Shown here piece by piece: positions 1 through 6,896 of a stretch of DNA of 24,907 nucleotides (position 1 is its first letter; each line of letters begins with the position of its first letter). A program made the translations under genes and the position numbers. The stretch covers positions 1 to 24,907 of the forward strand of contig JAFAEX010000131.1 of assembly GCA_023423795.1 (NCBI GenBank). Reading direction: 5' to 3'. The notes beneath the pieces are model-generated. The model made no database searches and was not told where the DNA came from. It saw only the letters and a program-made list of their open reading frames with translations. The stretch is from Chloroflexota bacterium. Lineage in GTDB: Bacteria > Chloroflexota > Chloroflexia > Thermomicrobiales > UBA6265.

Positions 1-37
1 GTTTTTTATGCGCGCCCCTACAAACTCGGTGCTTGGC

Positions 38-1528
38 TCAGTCCGCCGCCTGCGGCGCCATCGGCAGCGACGTGCCCGTCCCCCGGCGCTCCGGGCGGTT
101 GCCCTTGCGCCGGGCGGCCTTGGCGCGGGCGCGGGCGACCCGCCCCGCGCTGGCGCGGCCCTCGCTCGGCTGGACTGCCCGGCGCTCGGCCCCTGGCCCG
201 TACGCCCAAAGGTCGTAGGGACCGGCGTCGGCGATCTCCAGTTCGACGATCTCCCCCACCGGCAGCGCGCCGGGGACGAAGACCATGCCGTCCACCTCGG
301 GCGCGTGGCGGCGGGCGCGGCCGACCGAAATCGGCTCGGTGTTGCCGGCCTCGTCCTCGGCCTCCCCGACTCCCTCGACCAGGATTTCGAGGGTGCGGCC
401 GACCAGCGCCCGGTTCTTCTTCCAGGAGATCGACTGCTGCAACTCCATGATCGCCGCCCGGCGCTCCTCGGCGACCTCGGCCGGCACGCGCGGCAGGTCC
501 AGTTCGACCGCCTTCGTGCCCGGCTCCGGCGACCAGGTGAAGACGCCGACGTGGTCGAACTCCTGCTCGGCGATGAAATCGTGCAGGGTCCGGAACGCCT
601 CGTCCGTCTCGCCGGGGTAGCCAACGATCAGCGTCGTCCGCATCACCGGCTCGGGCAGCGTGGCGCGGGCGTGGTCGATCAGGCGGCGCGTATTGTCGAT
701 GTCGCTCGGGCGGTTCATCGCCCGCAGGACGCCGCGGTCCGCGTGCTGGATCGGCATGTCGAGGTACGGCAGCAGCGCGTCGTGCTTCGCCATCGTGTCC
801 ACCATCCGCAGCGTCAGCGGCGTGGGGTAGATGTAGAGCATCCGCAGCCACGGCAGCGTCGGCACCTGCTCGGCGATGGATTCCAGCAATTGCGGCAGCC
901 CGTGCTTGATCCCGAGGTCGGCCCCGTAGCGGATCGTGTCCTGCGCGACGAGCACGACCTCCTTCGTCCCGCGTTCCACGAGATCGACGATCTCGGCCAG
1001 CACGTGCAGCGGGCGCTTGGAAACCTGCCGCCCCTTGATGCTGGGGATCGTGCAGAAGGCGCAGTTGTGGTCGCAGCCGTCGGCGATCTTGACGTAGGCC
1101 GACGGGCCGGCGTCCGCCTTGGTGAAGGTGGTCAGCATCCCCTCGCAACCGGCCACTTCCGGCTGCACCCCTTCGCCCAGCAGTTCGCCGACCACGTCGC
1201 CGATGCGGAACCACTCCCGCGTCGTCAGCACGTGGTCCACCCCGGCCGGCAAATGATTGCGGTAGTCGCCCAGCGCCGGCATGCAGCCGGCGGCGACGAT
1301 CACCTGCCCCGGCTGGCGGGCGGCGACGAACTCCTCGATGACCCCGACCGACTCGGCGCGGGCCGCCCCGAGGAAGCCGCAGGTGTTGACGATCACCACC
1401 CGCGCCTCCTCCGGCGCGGTGGCCGGGGCCATCCCCCGCTGCCGCAGCAGGTGGTCCATGCCGTCCGAATCGACGCGGTTCTTGGAGCACCCGAGGGTGG
1501 CGATGTGGAACGAAGCGGGGGTGGTCAA
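38..1528 (-). CDS. rimO: Ribosomal protein S12 methylthiotransferase RimO
   Basis: Radical-SAM enzyme that methylthiolates the conserved aspartate of ribosomal protein S12 in the cytosol, using two iron-sulfur clusters. The N-terminal UPF0004 cysteines are visible at C14 (TLGCSKN), C50 (VNTCGF) and C82 (AAGCM). The radical-SAM CxxxCxxC motif is C152/C156/C159 (GCDHNCAFC). A TRAM domain follows, ending near YDLWAYGPG. I chose the TTG at 1528 because GGAGG lies 7 bases upstream and translation begins TTPASFHIATLGCSKN; the open frame continues to 1645 without recognisable family sequence. The protein is 496 aa, longer than the usual ~440, because of a basic Arg/Ala/Lys-rich tail after the TRAM domain. 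It lies downstream of yajQ on the same strand, with a 120-bp repeat-bearing gap. Identity is secure; the tail's role is unknown. Confidence 0.96.
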   Translation of the reverse strand: MTTPASFHIATLGCSKNRVDSDGMDHLLRQRGMAPATAPEEARVVIVNTCGFLGAARAESVGVIEEFVAARQPGQVIVAAGCMPALGDYRNHLPAGVDHVLTTREWFRIGDVVGELLGEGVQPEVAGCEGMLTTFTKADAGPSAYVKIADGCDHNCAFCTIPSIKGRQVSKRPLHVLAEIVDLVERGTKEVVLVAQDTIRYGADLGIKHGLPQLLESIAEQVPTLPWLRMLYIYPTPLTLRMVDTMAKHDALLPYLDMPIQHADRGVLRAMNRPSDIDNTRRLIDHARATLPEPVMRTTLIVGYPGETDEAFRTLHDFIAEQEFDHVGVFTWSPEPGTKAVELDLPRVPAEVAEERRAAIMELQQSISWKKNRALVGRTLEILVEGVGEAEDEAGNTEPISVGRARRHAPEVDGMVFVPGALPVGEIVELEIADAGPYDLWAYGPGAERRAVQPSEGRASAGRVARARAKAARRKGNRPERRGTGTSLPMAPQAAD

Positions 1529-1560
1529 CGGGGCCTCCGTGGGTTGCGAATGGTGGCGTG

Positions 1561-1651
1561 CGGTTTGTGGGGACACGAGCGATTGGCAACGGTCAGGGAT
1601 CGGCTCCGGACTCCCGCAACCTACACCCCACAACCCGCGACCCACGACCTA
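1561..1651 (-). repeat. 7-bp-periodic G-tract repeat with inverted partner between yajQ and rimO
   Basis: Read on the minus strand, short G-tracts recur exactly every 7 bases (plus-strand C-tracts at 1613, 1620, 1627, 1634, 1641 and 1648). The array starts inside the yajQ stop codon. A near-perfect 12-bp inverted partner lies at 1561-1572 against 1626-1637 with one mismatch (CGGTTTGTGGGG versus CGGGTTGTGGGG). The transcript of the yajQ-rimO junction could therefore fold into a stem. The same 7-bp pattern occurs at 5688-5724. Function unknown. Confidence 0.6.
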
Positions 1652-2140
1652 CCGGTAATTCGTGAATTGCAGCGCCACCGGGTAGTCCGCCGCCTTGAGG
1701 GCGGTGATGACGGCCTGCAAATCGTCCTTGTTCTTCGCCTGGACGCGGATGGCGTCGCCCTGGATCTGGGGCGTCACCTTCTTGAACTCGTCGCGCAGGC
1801 GCTTGTTGATCTGCTTGGCGAGCTCCTCGGGAATGCCCTTCTTGAGCTTGACGACCTGCCGGACCCGGCCGCCGGACGCTTCCTCTTCCTTCTGGTAGTC
1901 GAGGATCTTCAGCGACAGGTTACGGCGGACGAACTTCGACTCCAGCACGTCGTGCACCGTGCGCAGGGTGTGCTCGGAATCGGTGTTGATCGTCAGTTCC
2001 TCGCCCTTGTGGGTGATCTCGGTCTTCGTGTCCTTGAGGTCGTAGCGCGTGGCGATTTCGCGCTCGGTCTGGTCGAGCGCGTTCCGCAGTTCCTGCGCGT
2101 CGTAATCGGAAACGATGTCGAACGACGATAGCTGCGCCAT
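1649..2140 (-). CDS. yajQ: YajQ family nucleotide-binding protein (UPF0234)
   Basis: Small cytosolic protein with two ferredoxin-like domains. Family members bind nucleic acids or nucleotides, and some have been reported to bind cyclic di-GMP. The 163 aa are full length for the family. The sequence is typical: N-terminal SSFDIVSDYDAQELRNA, the TRYDLKDTKTEI segment, KKGIPEELAKQINKRLRD, and the IQGDAIRVQAKNKDDLQ motif near the C-terminus. The ATG start has AGGAGG 8 bases upstream. It is probably the first gene of a yajQ-rimO transcript. The physiological role in this organism cannot be read from sequence. Confidence 0.97.
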   Translation of the reverse strand: MAQLSSFDIVSDYDAQELRNALDQTEREIATRYDLKDTKTEITHKGEELTINTDSEHTLRTVHDVLESKFVRRNLSLKILDYQKEEEASGGRVRQVVKLKKGIPEELAKQINKRLRDEFKKVTPQIQGDAIRVQAKNKDDLQAVITALKAADYPVALQFTNYR

Positions 2141-2259
2141 AAATGGAAACCTCCTATCACGTCCAACCGGCTAGTCTACCGCAGACGCGGGCAACGAGTG
2201 CTCCCGTCGCGCGGCAAGACGGCGCGGGAACCCGGTATCCAGCCCGCCGCGCGGTGCGC

Positions 2260-2265
2260 TATGAT
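2260..2265 (+). promoter_or_regulatory. Possible -10 box for the first sugar-transport operon
   Basis: TATGAT is unusual in this GC-rich background and lies about 155 bases before the binding-protein start, followed by a GC-rich discriminator. No convincing -35 hexamer is visible at the right spacing, so this is a weak call. The rest of the 279-bp divergent gap (2141-2419) shows no other clear site. Confidence 0.3.
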
Positions 2266-2419
2266 CCCGGCGGGTACCGGATGACACGCTGCGCGCCGCG
2301 CGGCCGATCGCGTTCCCGCCTCCGGCGGGCGACTCGGCCCCGCGCCCGCCGCTCCGGGCCGAACCGTAGTGGACGGGGTCGAAGCTGACCCCGGAATGAC
2401 GAGGAGACAGGAGGCAACG

Positions 2420-3409
2420 ATGTCCCGATTCACCCGCCGCGCCGGGCTGGTGGCCGCGGCGCTGACCGCGACCATCGGCATGGGGATCGCGCCCGCGTTC
2501 GCGCAGGACGCGACCACCCCGGCGTCCCGCGAAGACATCCGGATCGTCGTCGTCAGCCACGGCCAGGCGTCCGACCCGTTCTGGTCGGTCGTCCAGCAAG
2601 GCGTCGCCCAGGCCGGCGAGGACATGGGCGTCCAGGTCGAGTACCAGGCGCCGACCACCTTCGACATGGTCGCCATGGCCCAGCTGATCGACGCCGCCGT
2701 CGCCACCGATCCGGACGGGCTGGTCGTCTCCGTGCCGGACGCCGAGGCGCTCGGCGCGTCGATCTCCGGCGCGGTCGAGGCCGGCATCCCGGTCATCACC
2801 ATGAACTCCGGCTCCGACGTGGCCAAGGAACTCGGCGCGCTGACCCACGTCGGCCAGACCGAGTACGAAGCCGGCTTCGGCGGCGGCGAGCGGATGGCCG
2901 CCGAGGGCGTCACCAACGCCCTGTGCGTCAACCAGGAAGTCGGCAACGCCGCGCTCGACCAGCGCTGCCAGGGCTTCACCGACGCGATGACCGCCGCCGG
3001 CGCGACCGTCACGGTGCTCGGCATCGACCTCAACGACCCGACCGGCGCCCAGCAGGCGATCGAGGCCGCGCTGACCGCCAACCCGGACGTCAACGGCATC
3101 CTCACCCTCGGCCCGACCGGCTCCGCCCCGGCGCTGGCCGCGCTCGAATCCGCCGGCCTGGCCGAGACGATCAAGCTGGCCACCTTCGACCTGTCGCCGG
3201 AGGTGCTGGAAGCCATCCGCGACGGCCAGATGCTGTTCGCGATCGACCAGCAGCAGTACCTACAGGGCTACCTGCCGATCGTGCTGCTGACCCTGAACGC
3301 GACCAACCTCAACACGATCGCCAACGACGTGCTGATGACCGGCCCCGGCTTCGTCACCGCCGACAACGCCGAGCGCGTCATCTCGCTGGCCGAAGCCGGC
3401 ACCCGCTAG
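2420..3409 (+). CDS. CUT2 ABC transporter sugar/polyol-binding protein
   Basis: Exported solute-binding protein of the ribose/galactose (type I periplasmic-binding) fold. It captures a sugar or polyol outside the membrane and delivers it to the permease at 3722-4792. Mature sequence starts with a beta strand (IRIVVVSHGQASDPFW), the usual position of ligand contacts, and continues through PDGLVVSVPDA, AGIPVITMNSG and GILTLGPTGSAPA. The signal peptide (residues 1-28) has TRR before a hydrophobic stretch and an AFA|QDATTP cleavage site. The ATG at 2420 was chosen because AGGAGG lies 5 bases upstream; an in-frame ATG at 2369 lacks such a site. Length (329 aa) is normal. The neighbouring IolE-like enzyme makes inositol or another polyol a plausible ligand, but specificity cannot be read from the sequence. 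Confidence 0.92.
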   Translation: MSRFTRRAGLVAAALTATIGMGIAPAFAQDATTPASREDIRIVVVSHGQASDPFWSVVQQGVAQAGEDMGVQVEYQAPTTFDMVAMAQLIDAAVATDPDGLVVSVPDAEALGASISGAVEAGIPVITMNSGSDVAKELGALTHVGQTEYEAGFGGGERMAAEGVTNALCVNQEVGNAALDQRCQGFTDAMTAAGATVTVLGIDLNDPTGAQQAIEAALTANPDVNGILTLGPTGSAPALAALESAGLAETIKLATFDLSPEVLEAIRDGQMLFAIDQQQYLQGYLPIVLLTLNATNLNTIANDVLMTGPGFVTADNAERVISLAEAGTR

Positions 3410-3426
3410 GGTTCCGCTTCGCCGCG

Positions 3427-3480
3427 AACCGGACGCCGGGACCGGGTTGGGGCTCGCCCCGCCGGAACCGGCGTCCGGTT
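3427..3480 (+). terminator. Strong hairpin after the binding-protein gene
   Basis: A perfect 13-bp stem (AACCGGACGCCGG at 3427-3439 with its complement at 3468-3480) encloses a smaller GGGG/CCCC hairpin and is followed by a T-containing stretch (TCCGTTTTCGG). It starts 17 bases after the stop codon. It could be a partial terminator or a 3'-end stabiliser that raises binding-protein output above the permease and ATPase. Confidence 0.6.
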
Positions 3481-3523
3481 TCCGTTTTCGGACCCGGTGC
3501 ATTGCGGCCCGGTCGTGGTGCGG

Positions 3524-3557
3524 CGCTTGGCCCGGGGCTATAGCCCCGGGCCAAGCG
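3524..3557. repeat. 34-bp perfect palindrome (CCCGGGG family)
   Basis: The two 17-base arms are exact reverse complements around a central TA. The inner part is GCCCGGGGC-TATA-GCCCCGGGC. It lies between the binding-protein and permease genes, 44 bases after the first hairpin. GCCCGGG-type inverted repeats also occur at 9910-9933 and 22731-22752, so it may be one copy of a dispersed palindromic family. Confidence 0.85.
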
Positions 3558-3624
3558 GACAAAGGACCCCGAAGGGCCCTGCGCACGACGCGGTGCGCCC
3601 TCGTCAATTCCAGCGCCACGCACG

Positions 3625-3700
3625 ACGGGACGACGTATTCGGCCGCGATTGCCACTCGGAACTCGGCACTCCCGTCGTCGCACCCAGCACGTCGTCCCGT
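3625..3700. repeat. 12-bp inverted repeat before the permease start
   Basis: ACGGGACGACGT (3625-3636) and ACGTCGTCCCGT (3689-3700) are perfect complements separated by 52 bases. The right arm ends 21 bases before the permease ATG, whose own Shine-Dalgarno sequence is weak. It is the third inverted repeat in the 312-bp gap at 3410-3721, which has no gene. Confidence 0.6.
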
Positions 3701-3721
3701 TGCACGAGATCGGACTTGCCC

Positions 3722-4792
3722 ATGAGCGCATCACCGCAGGCCGTCGGAGCCGGGGCCGCCGCGCCGGACGAGCGCGTCGCCCGCGTCAACCCGGTCCGCC
3801 GCTTCTTCGCCCGCCCGGAGGCCGGGGCCATCTCGGCCGCGATCGCGATCTGGCTAGCCTTCGCCCTCTACGGGGTCTCCTCGGCGGCGTTCCTGTCGCC
3901 GCGCGGCACCGCCAGCTATCTCGAGGTGGCGGCCCAGCTCGGCATCCTCGCCGTGCCGGTGGCGCTGCTGATGATCGGCGGCGAATTCGACCTCTCGATC
4001 GGGTCGGTGATCGGCGTCACCGGCATGGTCACCGCGCTGCTCTCCACCCAGTTCGGCTGGGGGTTGTGGCCCGCCCTGCTGGCCGCCCTCGTGCTGGCGC
4101 TCCTGCTGGGCGCGATGAACGGGCTGCTGGTGGTCCGCACCGGGTTGCCCTCGTTCATCGTCACGCTGGCGACGCTGTTCATGCTGCGCGGGCTGACCAT
4201 CGCCGTGACCCGGATCGTCACCGGCCGCACCCAGATCGGCGGCATCAAGGACGTTCCCGGCTACGAACTGGCGGCGCAGGTCTTCGGGCAGAAGGTCGCC
4301 TTCGCCGGGGCGCAATTCTCCATCTCGATCCTGTGGTGGCTGCTGCTGGTGGCGCTGGGCTCGTGGCTGCTGCTGCGGACGCGGTTCGGTAACTGGATCT
4401 TCGGCGTCGGCGGCAACGCGCCGGCGGCACGCAACGTCGGCGTCCCGGTCGATCGGGTCAAGATCATCCTGTTCATGATGACCGCCGCCGGGGCGTGGCT
4501 GGTCAGCACCATCTGGATCACCTCGTTCGGCAACACCGACGTGCTGCGCGGCACCGACCGGGAGTTCTACGCCATCATCGCCGCCGTCATCGGCGGCAAC
4601 CTGATGACCGGCGGCTACGGCAGCGTCTTCGGCGCGGCCTTCGGCGCGCTGATCTACGGCATGATCGCGCAGGGCGTGCTCTACGCCGGCATCGGCGCCG
4701 ACTGGGTGCAGTTCTTCCTCGGCTCCATGCTGCTGATCGCGGTGCTGGTCAACCGCGCGATCCGCGCCCGCGCGATGGGAGGCCGCCGATGA
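3722..4792 (+). CDS. CUT2 ABC transporter permease (RbsC/FrcC family)
   Basis: Integral membrane subunit that forms the translocation pore for the sugar/polyol importer, probably as a homodimer. The 356 aa contain about eight to ten hydrophobic segments. Family hallmarks are GGEFDLSIGSVIG near residue 90, the NGLLVVRTGLPSFIVTLAT stretch, and the cytoplasmic coupling region GNWIFGVGGNAPAARNVGV. The ATG at 3722 begins MSASPQAVGAG and gives a short cytosolic tail before the first membrane helix. No strong ribosome-binding site precedes it, unlike the binding protein, which would favour lower expression. Its stop overlaps the ATPase start in an ATGA arrangement, implying translational coupling. 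Confidence 0.93.
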   Translation: MSASPQAVGAGAAAPDERVARVNPVRRFFARPEAGAISAAIAIWLAFALYGVSSAAFLSPRGTASYLEVAAQLGILAVPVALLMIGGEFDLSIGSVIGVTGMVTALLSTQFGWGLWPALLAALVLALLLGAMNGLLVVRTGLPSFIVTLATLFMLRGLTIAVTRIVTGRTQIGGIKDVPGYELAAQVFGQKVAFAGAQFSISILWWLLLVALGSWLLLRTRFGNWIFGVGGNAPAARNVGVPVDRVKIILFMMTAAGAWLVSTIWITSFGNTDVLRGTDREFYAIIAAVIGGNLMTGGYGSVFGAAFGALIYGMIAQGVLYAGIGADWVQFFLGSMLLIAVLVNRAIRARAMGGRR

Positions 4793-5688
4793 GCGCCGCC
4801 GCTGCTGCTCCCGCCGCCGGAACGCCGTATCGGCCGGGCGAAACGCCGCTGCTCGAAGTCCGCGACGTTTCCAAGCACTTCGGCAGCGTGATCGCGCTGT
4901 CCGGCGTGTCGATGTCGGTCTACGCCGGCGAGGTGATGTGCCTGCTCGGCGACAACGGCGCCGGCAAGTCCACCCTGATCAAGATCCTCTCCGGGGTCCA
5001 CAAGCCGACCTCCGGCGAGTTCCTCTGCGAGGGGAAGCCGGTCGATTTCGATTCGCCGCGCGACGCGCTGGACGCCGGCATCGCCACCGTCTTCCAGGAC
5101 CTGGCGATGATCCCGCTGATGAGCGTCGCCCGGAACTTCTTCCTCGGTTCGGAACCGACCATCGGGGTCGGGCCGTTCAAGCGGTTCGACCGCCAGCGCG
5201 CCGACACCATCACCCGCGAGGAGATGGCGAAGATGGGCATCCACCTGCGCGACACCGAGCAGCCGGTGGGCACCCTCTCCGGCGGCGAGCGGCAGTGCGT
5301 CGCCATCGCCCGCGCCGTCTACTTCGGGGCCAAGGTGCTGATCCTCGACGAACCGACCGCCGCCCTCGGCGTGAAGGAGGCCGGCGTCGTACTGCGCTAC
5401 ATCGCGCAGGCGCGGGCGCGCGGGCTGGGCGTGGTCTTCATCACCCACAACGTCCACCACGCCTACCCCATCGGCGACCGCTTCACGCTGCTCAACCGCG
5501 GCCGCTCCTACGGCACCTTCCGCAAGGACGAGGTGAGCCGCGAGGAGGTCGTGCGCATGATGGCCGGCGGCGAGGAACTGGAAGAACTCGGCCACGAATT
5601 GGAGGAGTTCGCCCGCACCGACCGCCTCGCCGGCGCGTCGCTCGAAGCCGCGGGCCGGGCGTTCGAGGAAGAAGCCCGGCAATTGTAG
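4789..5688 (+). CDS. CUT2 ABC transporter ATPase, single-domain (FrcA-like)
   Basis: Cytosolic ATPase that energises the permease at 3722-4792. It contains Walker A GDNGAGKST, signature LSGGERQ, Walker B VLILDEPTAAL and the H-loop ITHN, all in one copy. At 299 aa it is a single nucleotide-binding domain, as in FrcA-type proteins, and not the ~500-aa RbsA tandem form used by the second system at 11269. Two copies would be needed per transporter. The ATG overlaps the permease stop codon. The C-terminus carries an acidic extension (GGEELEELGHELEEF onward) after the usual end of the domain. Substrate class is inferred from the neighbouring IolE-like gene. Confidence 0.93.
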   Translation: MSAAAAAPAAGTPYRPGETPLLEVRDVSKHFGSVIALSGVSMSVYAGEVMCLLGDNGAGKSTLIKILSGVHKPTSGEFLCEGKPVDFDSPRDALDAGIATVFQDLAMIPLMSVARNFFLGSEPTIGVGPFKRFDRQRADTITREEMAKMGIHLRDTEQPVGTLSGGERQCVAIARAVYFGAKVLILDEPTAALGVKEAGVVLRYIAQARARGLGVVFITHNVHHAYPIGDRFTLLNRGRSYGTFRKDEVSREEVVRMMAGGEELEELGHELEEFARTDRLAGASLEAAGRAFEEEARQL

Positions 5689-5761
5689 GTGTCGGGTGTC
5701 GGGTGCCGGGTGTCGGGATCGGGGTCGTTGCCCTGCTCCCGAAACCCGGCACCCGACACCC
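5688..5761 (+). repeat. 7-bp G-tract array with 18-bp inverted partner
   Basis: GGG tracts start at 5694, 5701, 5708, 5715 and 5722, exactly 7 bases apart, giving a G3-N4-G3-N4-G3-N4-G3 quadruplex motif on the coding strand. The segment 5694-5711 is perfectly complementary to 5744-5761, forming an 18-bp stem with a 32-base loop. The stem ends one base before the GGAGGAG ribosome-binding site of the next gene. The quadruplex and the stem use the same G-tracts and would be mutually exclusive. Confidence 0.75.
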
Positions 5762-5774
5762 CCGGAGGAGATCG

Positions 5775-6698
5775 ATGAGGATCGCCAACGCGCCGTGCTC
5801 GTGGGGCGTGCTCGAGTTCGAGGGGATGGTCGGCAAGGGCGCCGGCTGGGAAACCGTGCTCGACGAGATCGCCGAGACCGGCTACGCCGGCACCGAACTG
5901 GGCGACCTCGGGTTCATGCCGACCGACCCCGCCACCCTCGCCGGGGAACTGGCCAAACGCGACCTCGCCATGCTGGGCGCCTACGTGCCGGTGAACCTGC
6001 GCGACCGGGAAGCCCACGCGCCCGGCATCGCCCACGCGCTGACCGTCGCCCGGCTGCTGGCCGCCGTCGCCACCGACGAGAGCCGACCGGGACCGTTCAT
6101 CGTGCTGGCCGACGACAACGGCACCGATCCGGTGCGCACCGCCCACGCCGGCCGGGCGACGCCGGAGATGGCGCTGTCCGGCGAGGATTTCGCGGTCTAC
6201 GTCGAGGGCGCGGAGGCGGTCGCGCGCGCCGTCCGCGCCGAGACGGGGCTGCCGACGGTCTTCCACCCGCACAGCGCCGGGTTCGCCGAAACGCCTGACG
6301 AGATCCGCCGCTTCGCCGCCGCGACCGATCCGGCGCTGATCGGGCTGGTGTTCGATACCGGCCACTTCCTGTTCGGCGCGGGCCCGGACGGTGCCGACCC
6401 GGTGGCCATGCTGGACGAATTGGGCGACCGCGTCTGGCACGTCCACTTCAAGGACATGTCGCCGGAGGTCGCCGCGCGGTCCCGCGACGAGGAGTGGCCC
6501 TACTTCCGCGCGCTGGAGCACGGCGTCTTTTCCGAGCTGGGCCGCGGCGCGGTCGATTTCGCCGCCGTCGCCGACGCGCTGCGGAAGCGGGGTTACGACG
6601 GCTGGATCGTCGTCGAGCAGGACGTGCTGCCGGGCATGGGCGCACCGAAGGAGAGCGCCCAGCGCAACCGCGACTTCCTGCGCTCGATCGGGCTCTAA
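5775..6698 (+). CDS. Sugar phosphate isomerase/epimerase-type TIM barrel, IolE-like
   Basis: Cytosolic xylose-isomerase-like TIM barrel (AP endonuclease 2 superfamily), 307 aa. Relatives include inosose dehydratase (IolE), hexulose isomerases and epimerases. The N-terminal NAPCSWGVLEF and GYAGTELGDLGFMPTDP match the inosose-dehydratase-like branch. Putative metal and substrate residues lie at strand ends: FHPHSAGF, FDTGHFLF, WHVHFKDM and the final VEQDV. The start is the ATG after GGAGGAG. It follows the ATPase by 86 bases and is probably the catabolic enzyme for whatever the importer brings in. Inositol is the best guess, but no iolG, iolC or iolD is present, so the reaction is not proven. 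Confidence 0.8.
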   Translation: MRIANAPCSWGVLEFEGMVGKGAGWETVLDEIAETGYAGTELGDLGFMPTDPATLAGELAKRDLAMLGAYVPVNLRDREAHAPGIAHALTVARLLAAVATDESRPGPFIVLADDNGTDPVRTAHAGRATPEMALSGEDFAVYVEGAEAVARAVRAETGLPTVFHPHSAGFAETPDEIRRFAAATDPALIGLVFDTGHFLFGAGPDGADPVAMLDELGDRVWHVHFKDMSPEVAARSRDEEWPYFRALEHGVFSELGRGAVDFAAVADALRKRGYDGWIVVEQDVLPGMGAPKESAQRNRDFLRSIGL

Positions 6699-6845
6699 GC
6701 GAGTTCCTCGGGGCGCCGGGGCCGTCGTCGCGCCGAACGACGCGGCAACAGCCCGCGCCATCGGGAACCGGCGAAGCCCGACAGCGAGGAAGATGACCGC
6801 CGCCGTTGCGGCAGCACCTGCCGCGAGAATCGCGCCCGTGCCCGC

Positions 6846-6874
6846 TTGACATGTCCAAACGGCGTCCCTATGAT
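6846..6874 (+). promoter_or_regulatory. Consensus sigma-70 promoter of the GntR operon
   Basis: TTGACA (6846-6851), a 17-base spacer and TATGAT (6869-6874) match the housekeeping consensus at eleven of twelve positions with ideal spacing. Transcription would begin near 6881-6882. That excludes any translation start inside the promoter. Confidence 0.88.
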
Positions 6875-6881
6875 GCGGGCG

Positions 6882-6896
6882 AATCATCATATGATT
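6882..6896. promoter_or_regulatory. Putative GntR-family operator overlapping the transcription start
   Basis: AATCAT-CAT-ATGATT is an inverted repeat with a 3-base centre; nested within it is a perfect 10-bp palindrome, ATCATATGAT, at 6886-6895. It covers the expected transcription start and the ATG chosen for the regulator. Position, AT-rich symmetry and odd-length centre fit a FadR-subfamily operator, suggesting autorepression and control of the whole operon. Confidence 0.65.

Noticed and set aside
8..2131. A 707-codon plus-strand open frame opposite rimO and yajQ
   Set aside because: It is Arg/Asp-rich with no family motif and lies antisense to two clearly recognised genes; long antisense frames are expected in GC-rich DNA.
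6846..6890. TTG at 6846 as the GntR regulator start
   Set aside because: The codon is the first half of the -35 hexamer of a consensus promoter and would lie upstream of the transcription start.
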